This document shows, one piece after another, positions 9,075 to 18,536 of a stretch of 64,000 nucleotides of DNA; the stretch's first letter is position 1, and each line of letters begins with the position of its first letter. The notes beneath the pieces are model-generated. The model was given only the letters and a program-made list of their open reading frames with translations. It searched no databases and was not told where the DNA came from. This DNA comes from JALZAQ01 sp038253885 (GTDB taxonomy: Bacteria; Gemmatimonadota; Gemmatimonadetes; Gemmatimonadales; Gemmatimonadaceae). The DNA lies in assembly GCA_038253885.1 (NCBI GenBank), contig JBBSGP010000014.1, positions 10,968 to 74,967 on the forward strand, read 5' to 3'. The translations under genes and the position numbers were made by a program.

Positions 9075-10181
9075 ATGTCCCGCCACACCGGAATAGCGTC
9101 CCTCCCGCTCCACGGCGGAAAGGCCCCTCCATGGCTGTTCGCGCGTATGACCCTTCTCGCGCGCGAGATCATCATCTATCTCGCGAGCGAGTACGGTCCG
9201 AGGGAGCTTCTGCGGCGCCTGTCCGATCCGTACTGGTTTCAAGCCTTCGGCTGCGTGCTGGGTTTTGATTGGCACTCGAGTGGGGTCACGACCACGGTCT
9301 GCGGCGCCGTGAAGGAGGGGATTCGAGACATTGACCGGGAGCTCGGCTTCTTCGCCGCCGGCGGGAAGGGAGGGACGTCTCGACGGACGCCGGCGCAGGT
9401 GGCCGACGCGTGCGAGCGAATCGGCCGCGACCCGGCCCCACTGGTCTACGCAAGCCGGACGGCAGCCAAGGTGGACAGCGCGGCGGTGCAGGACGGGTAT
9501 CAGTTGTACCACCACGCCTTCTTCTTCACTGCCCAGGGCGATTGGTGCGTTGTGCAGCAGGGAATGAGCGATGCCACGGCGATGGCTCGTCGCTATCACT
9601 GGCTGTCGGAGCACGTGCGGAGCTTCGTCGAGGAGCCGCATGAGGCGGTCTGCTGCGACGCGCAGGCGCCGACGCTCAACCTGGTGGCCGAAGAGAGCAG
9701 GGGCGTGCGACTCGGGTCGGTCGAGCTCGCGAGCCAGTCGCCTGAGCTCACCCTGCGACAGCTCGCGAAGGTCCCCGAGCTCGCGATGCCCGTGAGGCAC
9801 ACGCTCTTCCCCGAGATGGACGTGGGAAGCCGTCATCTGCGGAAGATTCTGGTGAAGACGTACGAGCGCGCTCCCGAGAATTTCGAGGCGCTGCTCGGGA
9901 TGGAGGGAGTAGGGCCAAAAACCCTTCGGGCCCTGAGCCTGGCGTCGGAGCTGGTGCACGGCACGCCGGCGAGCATGCGCGATCCGGCCCGTTTCGCGTT
10001 CGCGCATGGCGGGAAGGACGGAACCCCTTATCCGGTCGATCGCCCCACCTACGACCGCACGATCGAGATCCTGCGTACCGCGATCAACCGGGCGTCGGTC
10101 GGCCGGTCGGAGAAGCTACAGGCGTTCAAGCGCCTGGCCGCGTTGGGGGAGCCGGAGCCGGGGGCACCCCCGTCGACCTGA
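9075..10181 (+). CDS. DUF763 family protein
   Basis: 368 residues from ATG 9075. It starts with the family hallmark RHTGIASLPLHGGKAPPWLF and continues through the DUF763 body (DPYWFQAFGCVLGFDWHSSG). Near the C-terminus EALLGMEGVGPKTLRALSLA reads as a helix-hairpin-helix, a DNA-binding motif. The length is usual for the family. The function of DUF763 is not established; the HhH suggests a nucleic-acid role. Confidence 0.82.
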   Translation: MSRHTGIASLPLHGGKAPPWLFARMTLLAREIIIYLASEYGPRELLRRLSDPYWFQAFGCVLGFDWHSSGVTTTVCGAVKEGIRDIDRELGFFAAGGKGGTSRRTPAQVADACERIGRDPAPLVYASRTAAKVDSAAVQDGYQLYHHAFFFTAQGDWCVVQQGMSDATAMARRYHWLSEHVRSFVEEPHEAVCCDAQAPTLNLVAEESRGVRLGSVELASQSPELTLRQLAKVPELAMPVRHTLFPEMDVGSRHLRKILVKTYERAPENFEALLGMEGVGPKTLRALSLASELVHGTPASMRDPARFAFAHGGKDGTPYPVDRPTYDRTIEILRTAINRASVGRSEKLQAFKRLAALGEPEPGAPPST

Positions 10182-10198
10182 CGGACGGACGTGCCTAT

Positions 10199-10233
10199 TG
10201 CTAAAATTTTAGCATGATGCTAGAATATTAGCA
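10199..10233. promoter_or_regulatory. Tandem BlaI/MecI-type operators
   Basis: TGCTAAAATTTTAGCA (10199-10214) is a perfect 16-bp palindrome. TGCTAGAATATTAGCA (10218-10233) is a second dyad with the same TGCTA/TAGCA arms. Their centres are 19 bp apart, close to two helical turns. They lie 24 bp before the BlaI-family start codon, as expected for autoregulated bla/mec-type pairs. Confidence 0.75.
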
Positions 10234-10256
10234 GACCGGTACACCGGAGGGTTGCC

Positions 10257-10646
10257 GTGCCCCACGATTCGCACCGCGATCTGAGCCGCCGCGAGCGGCA
10301 GATCATGGACATCCTGTACCGAAGCGGTCGAGCGACCGCCCAGGACGTCATGTCCCAGCTCCCTGATCCGCCCAGCTACTCGGCTGTGAGAGCGATGCTC
10401 CGGCTGCTCGAGGAGCGGGGTCAGGTGAAACACGAGCAGGTGGGGCCGCGGTATGTGTTCACGCCGACGGTCGCGCCCGAGAAGGCGAGAAGGTCGGCGC
10501 TCCGCAACGTCGTTCGCACCTTTTTCGACGGATCCACGCGCGATGCAGTCGCCGCTCTTCTCGACTTGAACGATGCCCCACTCACACCCACCGAGATCGA
10601 CCGCCTCAAGAGGCTGATCGACCGCGCAACCAGCGAGGGGAGATAA
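10257..10646 (+). CDS. BlaI/MecI-family repressor
   Basis: 129-residue winged-helix repressor. The N-terminus SRRERQIMDILYRSGRATAQDVMSQLPDPPSYSAVRAML is the BlaI/MecI HTH, followed by a dimerisation helix region ending LKRLIDRATSEGR. It starts at GTG 10257 with CCGGAGGG upstream. The downstream gene encodes the M56 membrane receptor/protease that classically cleaves or inactivates such repressors. The two genes are one base apart, and tandem operators precede the pair. Confidence 0.9.
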   Translation: MPHDSHRDLSRRERQIMDILYRSGRATAQDVMSQLPDPPSYSAVRAMLRLLEERGQVKHEQVGPRYVFTPTVAPEKARRSALRNVVRTFFDGSTRDAVAALLDLNDAPLTPTEIDRLKRLIDRATSEGR

Positions 10647-10647
10647 G

Positions 10648-13140
10648 ATGCCCATCCTCGATCCCGACCGTCTCTCCGCGCTGCTGGCTCCGGCGAGCGT
10701 GCTGGCACTGAACGCCGCCATCAAAGGGAGCGCCATACTTCTCGCCGCCGCTCTCGTCGCCCGCGCACTCCGGAGCTCGTCAGCGGCAGCCCGGCATCTC
10801 GTCTGGACGCTGGCCGTCGCCGGAGTTCTCGTACTTCCCATACTGACGGTGGCTCTCCCGGCGTGGCGGCTCCCGGTCCTTCCATCGCCGTCCGCGCAGC
10901 CAGCAACTCCGGCGGTCACCCCTGTCTTCGCGACCACGGCTCTGTCCGAGCCCATGACGGCGGCGATTGCCCGGCCCAGGGCGATCGACGTTTCCGCCTC
11001 TCCGATCGCATACGCTCCGGCCGCGACGGCCACCGCTTCGTCCCGGATGGCGGTGCCGGCGCCGGTAGCCAGCGTGGTCCCGTCGATCGCCGGGGAGCCT
11101 GGCCTCGCCGCCGCGCTCGGCGCCGAGGGCGTGGTCGACCCGCTGCGCCGTTGGCTGCCGCTCGTCTGGGCCGCCGGCGTACTGCTCGTTCTCTGTCGTC
11201 GAATCGCGGCGTCGATCGCGATCCTCGAGCTCCGCCGCGACGCGGTGCGCGTCGATGAACGGCAATGGATCTCTCTCGCCGAGCAGTCTGCCGGCGAGCT
11301 TCATCTGGCCCGTCCGATCACCATTCTGCAGAGCGAGCGCGCGACCATGCCGATGACGTGGGGGATCGTCTCACCGGTGATCCTGCTCCCCGCCGAGGCG
11401 GATGGCTGGACGCGAGCGCGACGGCGCTCGGTGCTTCTTCACGAGCTCGCGCACGTCAAGCGGCTCGACGCGCTGACGCAGCTCGTCGCTCAGGCCGCGG
11501 CCGCGCTGTTCTGGTTCAACCCTCTTGTCTGGCTGGCCGCTCGACGCATGCGTGCCGAGCGCGAACACGCCTGTGATGACCGCGTGCTGCTCGCCGGCAC
11601 CCACGCGTCCACGTACGCGAACGACCTGCTTGACATCGTCCGCCGTTTCGGATCACACGAGCGCCTGGCGTGGACGACGCTCGCGATGGCGCGCCGGTCG
11701 CAGCTCGAGGGGCGGTTGCTGGCGATTCTGGATCCTCAGCCATCGCGCAGCTCGATGAGCGCGCTCGGCGGATTCCTGTCGGCGGTGGCGGCGCTCTTTC
11801 TGATTCTGCCGCTCGCCGCCATGCGCCCCGTTCAGGCGGGCGACTCCGAAATCTCACGAGCGACGCCGGCGGTAGTGTGGAGTGCTGGGGCTCCGCCCGG
11901 GGCCTCCACCGCGGCGACACCGGCGGCGGTGATGTCTTCGCCGTTCCGCGCCGGACCGCATGTCTCACCGGCACCCGCACCGGTGACGTCCCCGCCGGCT
12001 GCCCTCGCGAGAATCGCGCGAGGCGCCGCGGACGTCTGCACGTCGAGAAAGGGCTCGCACAACAGCAACTGGACCTCCTCACGCGACGGACATCTCAAGC
12101 AGTGGACCGTGCACTGGTCGGGTGACGGGTGCAGCTTCGACTTGCAGGCGGAAGGAGAGATCGGTTTCAACGATGACTTCAGCGACATCACGAGCGTGTC
12201 GAGCGGCGGCTACGTCGACATCTCGCTGCGCAAGGGAGGCGATCTGAGCCGCCTGGTCATCCGGCCGGGAGCCGATGGATCGCTCCAGCGGATCTACACT
12301 GTCAACGGCGCCAATCGCGAGTGGAATGCCGAGGGCCGCGCGTGGCTCGCGGAGCTGCTCATCGGACTGGACCGGGCGAGCGCGTTCGCGGTGGACAAGC
12401 GCTTTCCGAAGCTCATGCTCAGGGGCGGCCCGAATGCCGTGCTCGCCGAAGTCGAGCTGATGCAATCCGACTACGCCCGCGCGATCTACCTCATGCGGCT
12501 TGTCGATTCGACGAAGCTGGACGCGGCGACCCTCCGTCGGGTGATCCAGCTCGATGGATCATCGGTCAGCTCGGACTACGAGAAAGCGCGCGTGCTCATG
12601 GCAATCGCGCATGTGTCGCCGCTCGACGATGAGGCGACGCGCGTCGCGTTCCTCGACGCCGCGAATGGGCTCAAGTCGGACTACGAGCACGCACGCGTGC
12701 TGATGGTTCTGGCGGGGAAGACCAATCTGTCGCGAGAGGTCGCCAAAGGATTGCTCGGTTCGGCGTCCACCATGAGCTCGGATTATGAGAAGTCGAGGGT
12801 CCTCATGGCAATGTCGGAAGCGCACCAGATCGACCCGAGCGATGGCCCGGCCTATCTGCAGGCGGTCAACAGCCTCGAATCGGATTACGAGCGCTCACGA
12901 TCGCTGCTCTCGCTTCTCTCGACCGCGAAGCCGGATCGCTCGACCCTCCCTCTGATGTTCTCGGCCGCGCGGAAGTTCCGGTCGGACTACGAGCTCGCTC
13001 GGGTCCTGATCGCGATCGCAAGCTCGTACTCCCTCAACGACGGCGAGCGTAACGAGCTGATCCGGGTTGCCGACGGCATGAAGTCGGACTACGAGAAGGG
13101 ACGAGTGATGACGGCGCTGGTGAAATCGGGACGGAGCTAG
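10648..13140 (+). CDS. BlaR1-like M56 membrane metallopeptidase with C-terminal SDYE tandem repeats
   Basis: 830 residues. The N-terminal half has membrane segments (SAILLAAALVARAL, HLVWTLAVAGVLVLPI, LPLVWAAGVLLVL) and the M56 zinc site HELAH near residue 265, with the downstream EREHACDD motif. A further membrane helix lies near residue 385. After a linker and a periplasmic beta domain, the last 210 residues contain seven copies of a 30-40 residue helical repeat with the core (S/K/E/R)SDYExxRVL (variants SDYARAIYL, SDYERSRSL). The usual penicillin-binding sensor domain of BlaR1 is absent, so the repeats may be the ligand- or partner-sensing part (inference). Confidence 0.88.
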   Translation: MPILDPDRLSALLAPASVLALNAAIKGSAILLAAALVARALRSSSAAARHLVWTLAVAGVLVLPILTVALPAWRLPVLPSPSAQPATPAVTPVFATTALSEPMTAAIARPRAIDVSASPIAYAPAATATASSRMAVPAPVASVVPSIAGEPGLAAALGAEGVVDPLRRWLPLVWAAGVLLVLCRRIAASIAILELRRDAVRVDERQWISLAEQSAGELHLARPITILQSERATMPMTWGIVSPVILLPAEADGWTRARRRSVLLHELAHVKRLDALTQLVAQAAAALFWFNPLVWLAARRMRAEREHACDDRVLLAGTHASTYANDLLDIVRRFGSHERLAWTTLAMARRSQLEGRLLAILDPQPSRSSMSALGGFLSAVAALFLILPLAAMRPVQAGDSEISRATPAVVWSAGAPPGASTAATPAAVMSSPFRAGPHVSPAPAPVTSPPAALARIARGAADVCTSRKGSHNSNWTSSRDGHLKQWTVHWSGDGCSFDLQAEGEIGFNDDFSDITSVSSGGYVDISLRKGGDLSRLVIRPGADGSLQRIYTVNGANREWNAEGRAWLAELLIGLDRASAFAVDKRFPKLMLRGGPNAVLAEVELMQSDYARAIYLMRLVDSTKLDAATLRRVIQLDGSSVSSDYEKARVLMAIAHVSPLDDEATRVAFLDAANGLKSDYEHARVLMVLAGKTNLSREVAKGLLGSASTMSSDYEKSRVLMAMSEAHQIDPSDGPAYLQAVNSLESDYERSRSLLSLLSTAKPDRSTLPLMFSAARKFRSDYELARVLIAIASSYSLNDGERNELIRVADGMKSDYEKGRVMTALVKSGRS

Positions 13141-13176
13141 CAGGCGGTAGCGGCGCATACGCTCCACCAGGCGAGC

Positions 13177-15984
13177 TCATTTCTCGGGGAGCAGCGACCC
13201 CCGGACGTAACTCGTGTCATCGAGATATCTCCTGGCCGCGTCCCGGATGCGGTCGGAGGTGAGGAGCTTGAGCCGCTCGTCGAGGGCCAGGATGTCGGAG
13301 AGCTTCCAGCCGTAGCGGTCGTAGTTCTCGATGCTCGCGAGCCAGAAGCCGTTCTCCTTGAGCCCGGTCTCACGAGAACGGATCTGCTGCTCGCGTACCT
13401 TGGAGAGTTCGCGGGGCGTCGGGCCGGTGCGCTTGAGGCTGTCGATCTGCGCCATCACCGCTTTGACGAGCTCGTCGACCCGCGCGGGAGAGGACCCGAA
13501 CTGGACCGAGATCTGGTACTCCGGTCGCGGGTCGCGCTCGCCGGAGCCGCCGACTTCCACATCGTACGTCCCGCCAAGCGATTCGCGCAGCGTCTCCTGC
13601 AGGCGAAGCTGGAGTACCTCCACCAACGAGGCCAGGAGGTAGCGGTTCGGCGCGGAGAATTCGAACGGACCGTGAAAGATGAGAACGCTCTGGCTCTTCT
13701 GCTCCACGCCCCGCTTCACGACAGTGGTCACGACGCCAGGTGGCGGCTTGACCCCGACGTCGCGCCAACTCTCCCGGCGATGCGTCGACGGCAGTGACGC
13801 AACCCATCGCTCCACCAGCGGACGGAGGGTGTCCGGCTGGACGCTGCCGACGATGACGAAGGTGAACCCGCTCGCATCGCTGAAGCGATCGCGATAGAAC
13901 GCCAGCGACTTGCCCAGATCCACCTCTTCGAAGACCGCCGGGGTGATCGGCCGCGCGCGCCAGCTGTGCTGCGTGAGAGTGACGGCGAGCGAATCGGCGA
14001 ACGCCGCCTCCGGGCTCGCACCGCGATTTGCCAGCTGGGCGCTCACTCGGCCGCGGTAGGCGGCGAACGCGGAGCTGTCGGTGCGCGGCGCCGTGAAGTC
14101 GAGGTACAGGAGCTCGAACAGCGACTCCAGATCGCGCGGGGAAGCGCTGCCGGAGATCCCCTGTTCGAGCGACGCGATGTAGGGAAGGATCGACACCGCC
14201 TGACCCGCCAGCGCCTTCTGCAGCTCGATGCGGCTGAAGCGCCCGATTCCGCTCTGCTGCACGATCACGGCACCGTTGCGCGCGGCCATGTATTCCCGGT
14301 CCGGCAGCAGCGACGTGCCGCCCGGGCTCCACCCCGCGAGCAGAACCTCGTCGGCCTTGAAGTCGGTGGGCTTCAGGAGAACGCGGGCGCCGTTGGAAAG
14401 AATCCAAGTTGTCACTCCGACCGCGGAATCGACCCGCTCCGAGACGATCCGTCCCGGCGCCGGCGCGCGCTCGATCAGAGGGCCAGCGGTCACCTGGTCC
14501 TTGTAGGCGACCACCGGGCGGCGCTTCACCGAGTCGAATGCCGCCAGCAGAGTGCGCCGGCTCGGCAGACTGGCGCTATCCCGCGCTGGCGCCGACGCCA
14601 GGATCACGCGATTCCGCTCCGTCAACCAGCTCGTGGCCAGTCGATTCACCTCGTCGAGCTGGATGCCCGGGAGCAGCTTCCGGTAGAGCTCGAAGTCGGT
14701 CGAGATGCTGGTGACTGGCTCGGCGTACAGGTACGCGTTGACGTACTGGCCGACGTACGCGCCCGACTCGGTCTTGTCCCGCTCGGCGTACGCCTGTTCC
14801 ACCGACCGCAACAGATCGCGCTTCTGCCGCTCCAGCTCCGTTGCGGTGAAGCCATGGCGCGCCACCCGCTCGGCCTCGGTGAGGAGCGCATCCAGTCCGC
14901 GAACGATCCCGCCGCTCTTCACCGACGCGTCGAGGCTGTAGATCTCCTTGGACCGGATGAAGAGGCCCTGCGACGACGACGCCCCGAGGAAGGGAGCATC
15001 GGGCTTCTGCGCCAGCTCGTGAAAGCGCTGGTTGAGCATGCTGTTGTAGAGATGCTCCACCATCTCCTGGCGGAACGCTCCGATCGTGCGCTTGTCGCGG
15101 AGCGGCTGCTTCCAGGCGATCTCGACGCTCGAGCTGGTCGCCTCCTTGTCGGTGGTGACCGCGACCAGCGCCGTGTCGTTGTCGGGGATGGGGAAGACGG
15201 TGCGCGAGCGCTCCTGAGTCGGCCGCGCGATGGCGGAGAAGTGCGCGCGGATGAGCTTCTCCACGCTCCTCGGATCGAAGTCGCCGACCGCCACCACGGC
15301 CATCAGGTCCGGCCGGTACCAGTCCCGATAGAAGCGCCGCAGCGACGCGCTCGGAAAGCTCTCGAGCGTGCTCCGCTGGCCGATCGGCAGGCGATCGGCG
15401 TAGCGCGATCCGGCGAACAGCACCGGCAGCTGCTTGTCCAGAATCCGTGAGCCCGCGCCCTGGCGCAGGCGCCACTCCTCGATCACCACTCCGCGCTCGT
15501 TACGGATCGCCATGCTGTCGAGCACCACACCGTGGGCCCAGTCCTCGAGGATCTGGAACCCCTGCTCCAGGATCCGGGCGGTGTCCGTCGGCAGCTGGAG
15601 CTGATAGACGGTCTCGTCGAATCCCGTTTCGGCGTTGAGGTCGGCGCCGAATTGCATGCCCACGGACTCGATGTAGTTCTGAAGCTCCTTCTTGGGAAAG
15701 TGCTCCGTGCCGTCGAACGCCATGTGCTCGACGAAGTGCGCCAGCCCGCGCTGATCCTCATCCTCGAGAACGGAGCCGGCGTTCACCACCAAACGCAACT
15801 CGGCGCGATGCTCCGGCTTCCGGTTCGCGCGCACATAATAGCGCAGCCCGTTTGCGAGAGTGTCCGTGATCACGGCGCTGTCTCGCGGCAGCGGTCGCGA
15901 CAGCTCGGCGGGACTCTGGGAGAGTGCCGCAAGCGGAGCCATGAGAATGGAGACGCAGAACAGGGCAAACGAGCATTTCGACAT
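13177..15984 (-). CDS. Secreted M16-family (insulinase-like) metallopeptidase
   Basis: 935-residue exported zinc peptidase. The signal peptide ends LAALSQS. The inverted zinc motif HFVEH (residues 83-87, within LAHFVEHMAF) and a later Glu in VVIEEWRL make the active N-terminal half. A second M16 half without the motif follows (residues 480-930), which is normal for single-chain M16 enzymes. It starts 9 bp after the stop of the LanC-like gene and should be co-transcribed from the promoter at 17450-17478. M16 enzymes degrade or trim peptides; some act in RiPP maturation. Confidence 0.9.
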   Translation of the reverse strand: MSKCSFALFCVSILMAPLAALSQSPAELSRPLPRDSAVITDTLANGLRYYVRANRKPEHRAELRLVVNAGSVLEDEDQRGLAHFVEHMAFDGTEHFPKKELQNYIESVGMQFGADLNAETGFDETVYQLQLPTDTARILEQGFQILEDWAHGVVLDSMAIRNERGVVIEEWRLRQGAGSRILDKQLPVLFAGSRYADRLPIGQRSTLESFPSASLRRFYRDWYRPDLMAVVAVGDFDPRSVEKLIRAHFSAIARPTQERSRTVFPIPDNDTALVAVTTDKEATSSSVEIAWKQPLRDKRTIGAFRQEMVEHLYNSMLNQRFHELAQKPDAPFLGASSSQGLFIRSKEIYSLDASVKSGGIVRGLDALLTEAERVARHGFTATELERQKRDLLRSVEQAYAERDKTESGAYVGQYVNAYLYAEPVTSISTDFELYRKLLPGIQLDEVNRLATSWLTERNRVILASAPARDSASLPSRRTLLAAFDSVKRRPVVAYKDQVTAGPLIERAPAPGRIVSERVDSAVGVTTWILSNGARVLLKPTDFKADEVLLAGWSPGGTSLLPDREYMAARNGAVIVQQSGIGRFSRIELQKALAGQAVSILPYIASLEQGISGSASPRDLESLFELLYLDFTAPRTDSSAFAAYRGRVSAQLANRGASPEAAFADSLAVTLTQHSWRARPITPAVFEEVDLGKSLAFYRDRFSDASGFTFVIVGSVQPDTLRPLVERWVASLPSTHRRESWRDVGVKPPPGVVTTVVKRGVEQKSQSVLIFHGPFEFSAPNRYLLASLVEVLQLRLQETLRESLGGTYDVEVGGSGERDPRPEYQISVQFGSSPARVDELVKAVMAQIDSLKRTGPTPRELSKVREQQIRSRETGLKENGFWLASIENYDRYGWKLSDILALDERLKLLTSDRIRDAARRYLDDTSYVRGSLLPEK

Positions 15985-15993
15985 GGCGAGCGA

Positions 15994-17391
15994 TCAGAAG
16001 GGAGAGTCCGGCAACGTGATCAGAGGACCGGTGCCGCGCTCGAACGCATCGAGTCGGAGCAGCCACGCGCCGATGCCGGCCGCGCCCTGCATCCATCCCG
16101 TCTGCGCGATCGTCCACTCCGGTCGCACTCGATGCTCGGCCTGGACCCAGCGCAATCCGCTCGGATCCCGCGTGGCCCGCCGCATCAGATCCTCGGTCAC
16201 CCGCCGCGAGAACGCGAGGTATGCCGTGTCGCCCTGCGTGCGATGCAGATCGAGGAAGAACTGTGCGACCCCCGCGTCGCCGCAGCATTGGCTGACGTTG
16301 TTCCAGAATCCCGGCGTGCGTCGCTCCGGGATGCCGCTCTCGGTGATACCGGCCGCGAACCGGCGGACCCAGCCGTCCCACTCCGGCTCGCCGCGGGCGC
16401 GACCGAGCTGGTGAAAGAGACGAGCGGTTCCGACCGGACCATGACACCACCCCAGATAGAAGAGGTCGCTGCCGTCGCCGTCGTGATGCTCCACCACGCA
16501 GCCTTGACCTTCCCGATGGGCGATGGCCTGGAGGTAGCGGGCGCCAGCCGCGGCCGCATCCAGAAACTCCCGATGGCCGCTCTCACGACCGAGGGTCGCG
16601 AGAAAATACGCAACACCCGCGGTGCCGTGCGAGAAATTGGGCATCAGTCGCGGAAAAGTCGGGTCCATGCGCCAGGAGAGTCCGCCATGGTCGGGACGCG
16701 CCAGCTCGACCAACCGCCGGCCGGCACGAACGGCCAGCTCATGCGAGGCTTCGTCTTTCCAGCTCCGCGCCGCCCCGAGGAGAAAGAGACCGATGCCGGA
16801 CGACCCACTGATGATATCGGTGCTGTCGCTCCACTCGACGCCAGATCCGGCGGTGCGGGCCGCGCGATGCACACCTCCGAGCGATCGGAGCGCGGCCTCG
16901 CGGTACGGGCGCCGCCCGCTTGCGGCGTGGACGCGTTGGAGAACGAACGACGTGCCGGCCAGACCCTCGTACAGTCCGCAGGGCGTCGAGCCGGACGCGG
17001 GGAGGACAAGCTGCGCGATCAGCCAGTCGGCACCGGCGCACGCTTCGTCGAGAAGCGCCGGGTCTCCCGTCGCGGCGTGCAGCTCGAGAAGGAAGAGCAC
17101 GATACCGGGAGTCCCGCTGTACAGATCGGTGGAGATCGAAGACGGGGTCCGCGGATCGGCGGGCCACGCGATCCCGTGATCGGTAACGATGCGGCTCGAG
17201 CGGATCCACCGATCGACCTCGAGCGCGGCATCCAGCCAGGGGCGGGATGACCTTGCGGATGCTGGACGATCGCCCAGTGCCAGGAGCTCGCCCGGAACGC
17301 CCGCGAGCAGCGCGACTCCCAGTCCCGACTTGAGCAGGGCGCGTCGCGACTGCTGGACTCCATCGGGGGAGCTCTCTCCGCGGCGCATCAT
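15994..17391 (-). CDS. Tat-exported LanC-like protein
   Basis: 465 residues from the first ATG of the pair at 17389-17391, preceded by GGGGAAGGAG; an upstream ATG at 17451 falls inside the -10 box. A twin-arginine signal (SRRALLKSGLGVALLAG) starts near residue 15. The body is an alpha/alpha barrel with seven G-x-x-G motifs typical of LanC (YSGTPGI, YEGLAGT, ISGSSGI, FSHGTAGV, WCHGPVG, QCCGDAG, WMQGAAG). Putative zinc ligands are Cys316 (WCHG) and Cys369; the usual CHG is CCG here, so the third ligand would be Cys370. No lanthipeptide dehydratase or precursor lies nearby. The export signal argues against ordinary cytosolic lanthionine synthesis. Confidence 0.8.
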   Translation of the reverse strand: MMRRGESSPDGVQQSRRALLKSGLGVALLAGVPGELLALGDRPASARSSRPWLDAALEVDRWIRSSRIVTDHGIAWPADPRTPSSISTDLYSGTPGIVLFLLELHAATGDPALLDEACAGADWLIAQLVLPASGSTPCGLYEGLAGTSFVLQRVHAASGRRPYREAALRSLGGVHRAARTAGSGVEWSDSTDIISGSSGIGLFLLGAARSWKDEASHELAVRAGRRLVELARPDHGGLSWRMDPTFPRLMPNFSHGTAGVAYFLATLGRESGHREFLDAAAAGARYLQAIAHREGQGCVVEHHDGDGSDLFYLGWCHGPVGTARLFHQLGRARGEPEWDGWVRRFAAGITESGIPERRTPGFWNNVSQCCGDAGVAQFFLDLHRTQGDTAYLAFSRRVTEDLMRRATRDPSGLRWVQAEHRVRPEWTIAQTGWMQGAAGIGAWLLRLDAFERGTGPLITLPDSPF

Positions 17392-17449
17392 GCGATATCT
17401 CCTTCCCCTTGGCGAGCTCACGATCGCGGACTCGATCCGGTAGCTCCGC

Positions 17450-17478
17450 ATAATAGAATCGTGCCGTTGCCGTCACAA
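17450..17478 (-). promoter_or_regulatory. Sigma-70-type promoter of the LanC-like/M16 operon
   Basis: On the minus strand, TTGTGA (17478-17473) is followed by a 17-bp spacer and TATTAT (17455-17450), the best -35/-10 pair in the divergent intergenic region. The expected transcript starts near 17443, about 50 nt before the chosen ATG. The rest of the gap between 17392 and the ATPase gene at 17596 shows nothing else convincing. Confidence 0.6.
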
Positions 17479-17595
17479 TCGGAAGTCACAAGACCAGGCT
17501 GCCGGCGGGATGGCGCTCGCGTTGCCGCATTCGCGGTGAGGTCGTACGCTTGAAGCATGAGCCGGGAGCGCTGGTAGCGTGCGCGGAGCCTACCC

Positions 17596-18426
17596 GTGAG
17601 CCGGTCCGTGCATCTGCGGACCGTGACGCTCAAGTCCGCGCCGCCCGAGGGAGAGGCGGCATTTCCGTGGAGCGTGCCGGCGATCCGGGCGCTGCCGCGG
17701 ATCGAGCTCACGGAGCCCGTGACCTTCTTCGTCGGCGAGAATGGCTCGGGCAAGTCCACGCTGCTCGAAGGGATCGCGGCAGCGGCCGGCCTGCCTGCCG
17801 TCGGCGCGGAGAACGTCGAGCACGATCCCTCGCTCTCGGCCCAGCGCGCCCTCTCTTCCCAGCTCACGCTCTCCTGGTCGCACCGCGTGCGCCGCGGATT
17901 CTTTCTCCGCGCCGAGGATTTTTTCGGCTTCACCAAGAGACTCGCCCGTATGCGGAGCGAGATGCTGGAGCGCATCGCGGAGCTCGACGCCGAGTACAGC
18001 GACCGCTCCGCTTACGCGAAGGGATTGGCTCAGGGGCCATCGATGGCATCGCTGGCGGCGATGGAGCGCCGCTACGGCATCGACCTCGATGCCAACTCTC
18101 ACGGGCAGAGCTTTCTCAAGCTGTTCCAGAGCCGCTTCGTGCCGCGCGGTCTGTATCTCCTCGATGAGCCGGAGGCGCCTCTCTCACCTCAGAGCCAGCT
18201 CGCGCTCATCGCGATGATCGGGGAGATGGTCGAGCAGGAAGCGCAGTTCATCATCTCGACCCATTCTCCCCTGCTGCTCGCGTATCCCGGCGCCGCGATC
18301 TGGAGCTTCGACCGACCGCCCATCGCGCTGGTGGGATACGGAGAGCTGGAGCACGTGAACCTCACGCGGGATTTTCTCAACGAGCCACAGAGATTCCTTC
18401 AGCATCTCGTCGGCCGACGCGACTGA
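17596..18426 (+). CDS. AAA-family ATPase (predicted ABC-type, COG3910-like)
   Basis: 276 residues, stand-alone nucleotide-binding protein. Walker A is GENGSGKS, Walker B YLLDEPEAPLSP, and the His switch lies in FIISTHSPLLLAYP. Length and order match the short ATPase class related to ABC and SMC heads, which lacks membrane domains. It starts at GTG 17596 and is divergent from the LanC-like gene. The role is unknown; possibly regulatory or DNA-associated. No partner gene is adjacent. Confidence 0.8.
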   Translation: MSRSVHLRTVTLKSAPPEGEAAFPWSVPAIRALPRIELTEPVTFFVGENGSGKSTLLEGIAAAAGLPAVGAENVEHDPSLSAQRALSSQLTLSWSHRVRRGFFLRAEDFFGFTKRLARMRSEMLERIAELDAEYSDRSAYAKGLAQGPSMASLAAMERRYGIDLDANSHGQSFLKLFQSRFVPRGLYLLDEPEAPLSPQSQLALIAMIGEMVEQEAQFIISTHSPLLLAYPGAAIWSFDRPPIALVGYGELEHVNLTRDFLNEPQRFLQHLVGRRD

Positions 18427-18536
18427 GCCCGAATCGCGAGCGCTCCGCTGGCGCCGCGCCGATCGTCGGCTCAATTTCCGCGTCGGTCAGCGATTGCCGC
18501 TCGACCACGCTCGTGGCCCCCAGAGGTGATTCCCGA

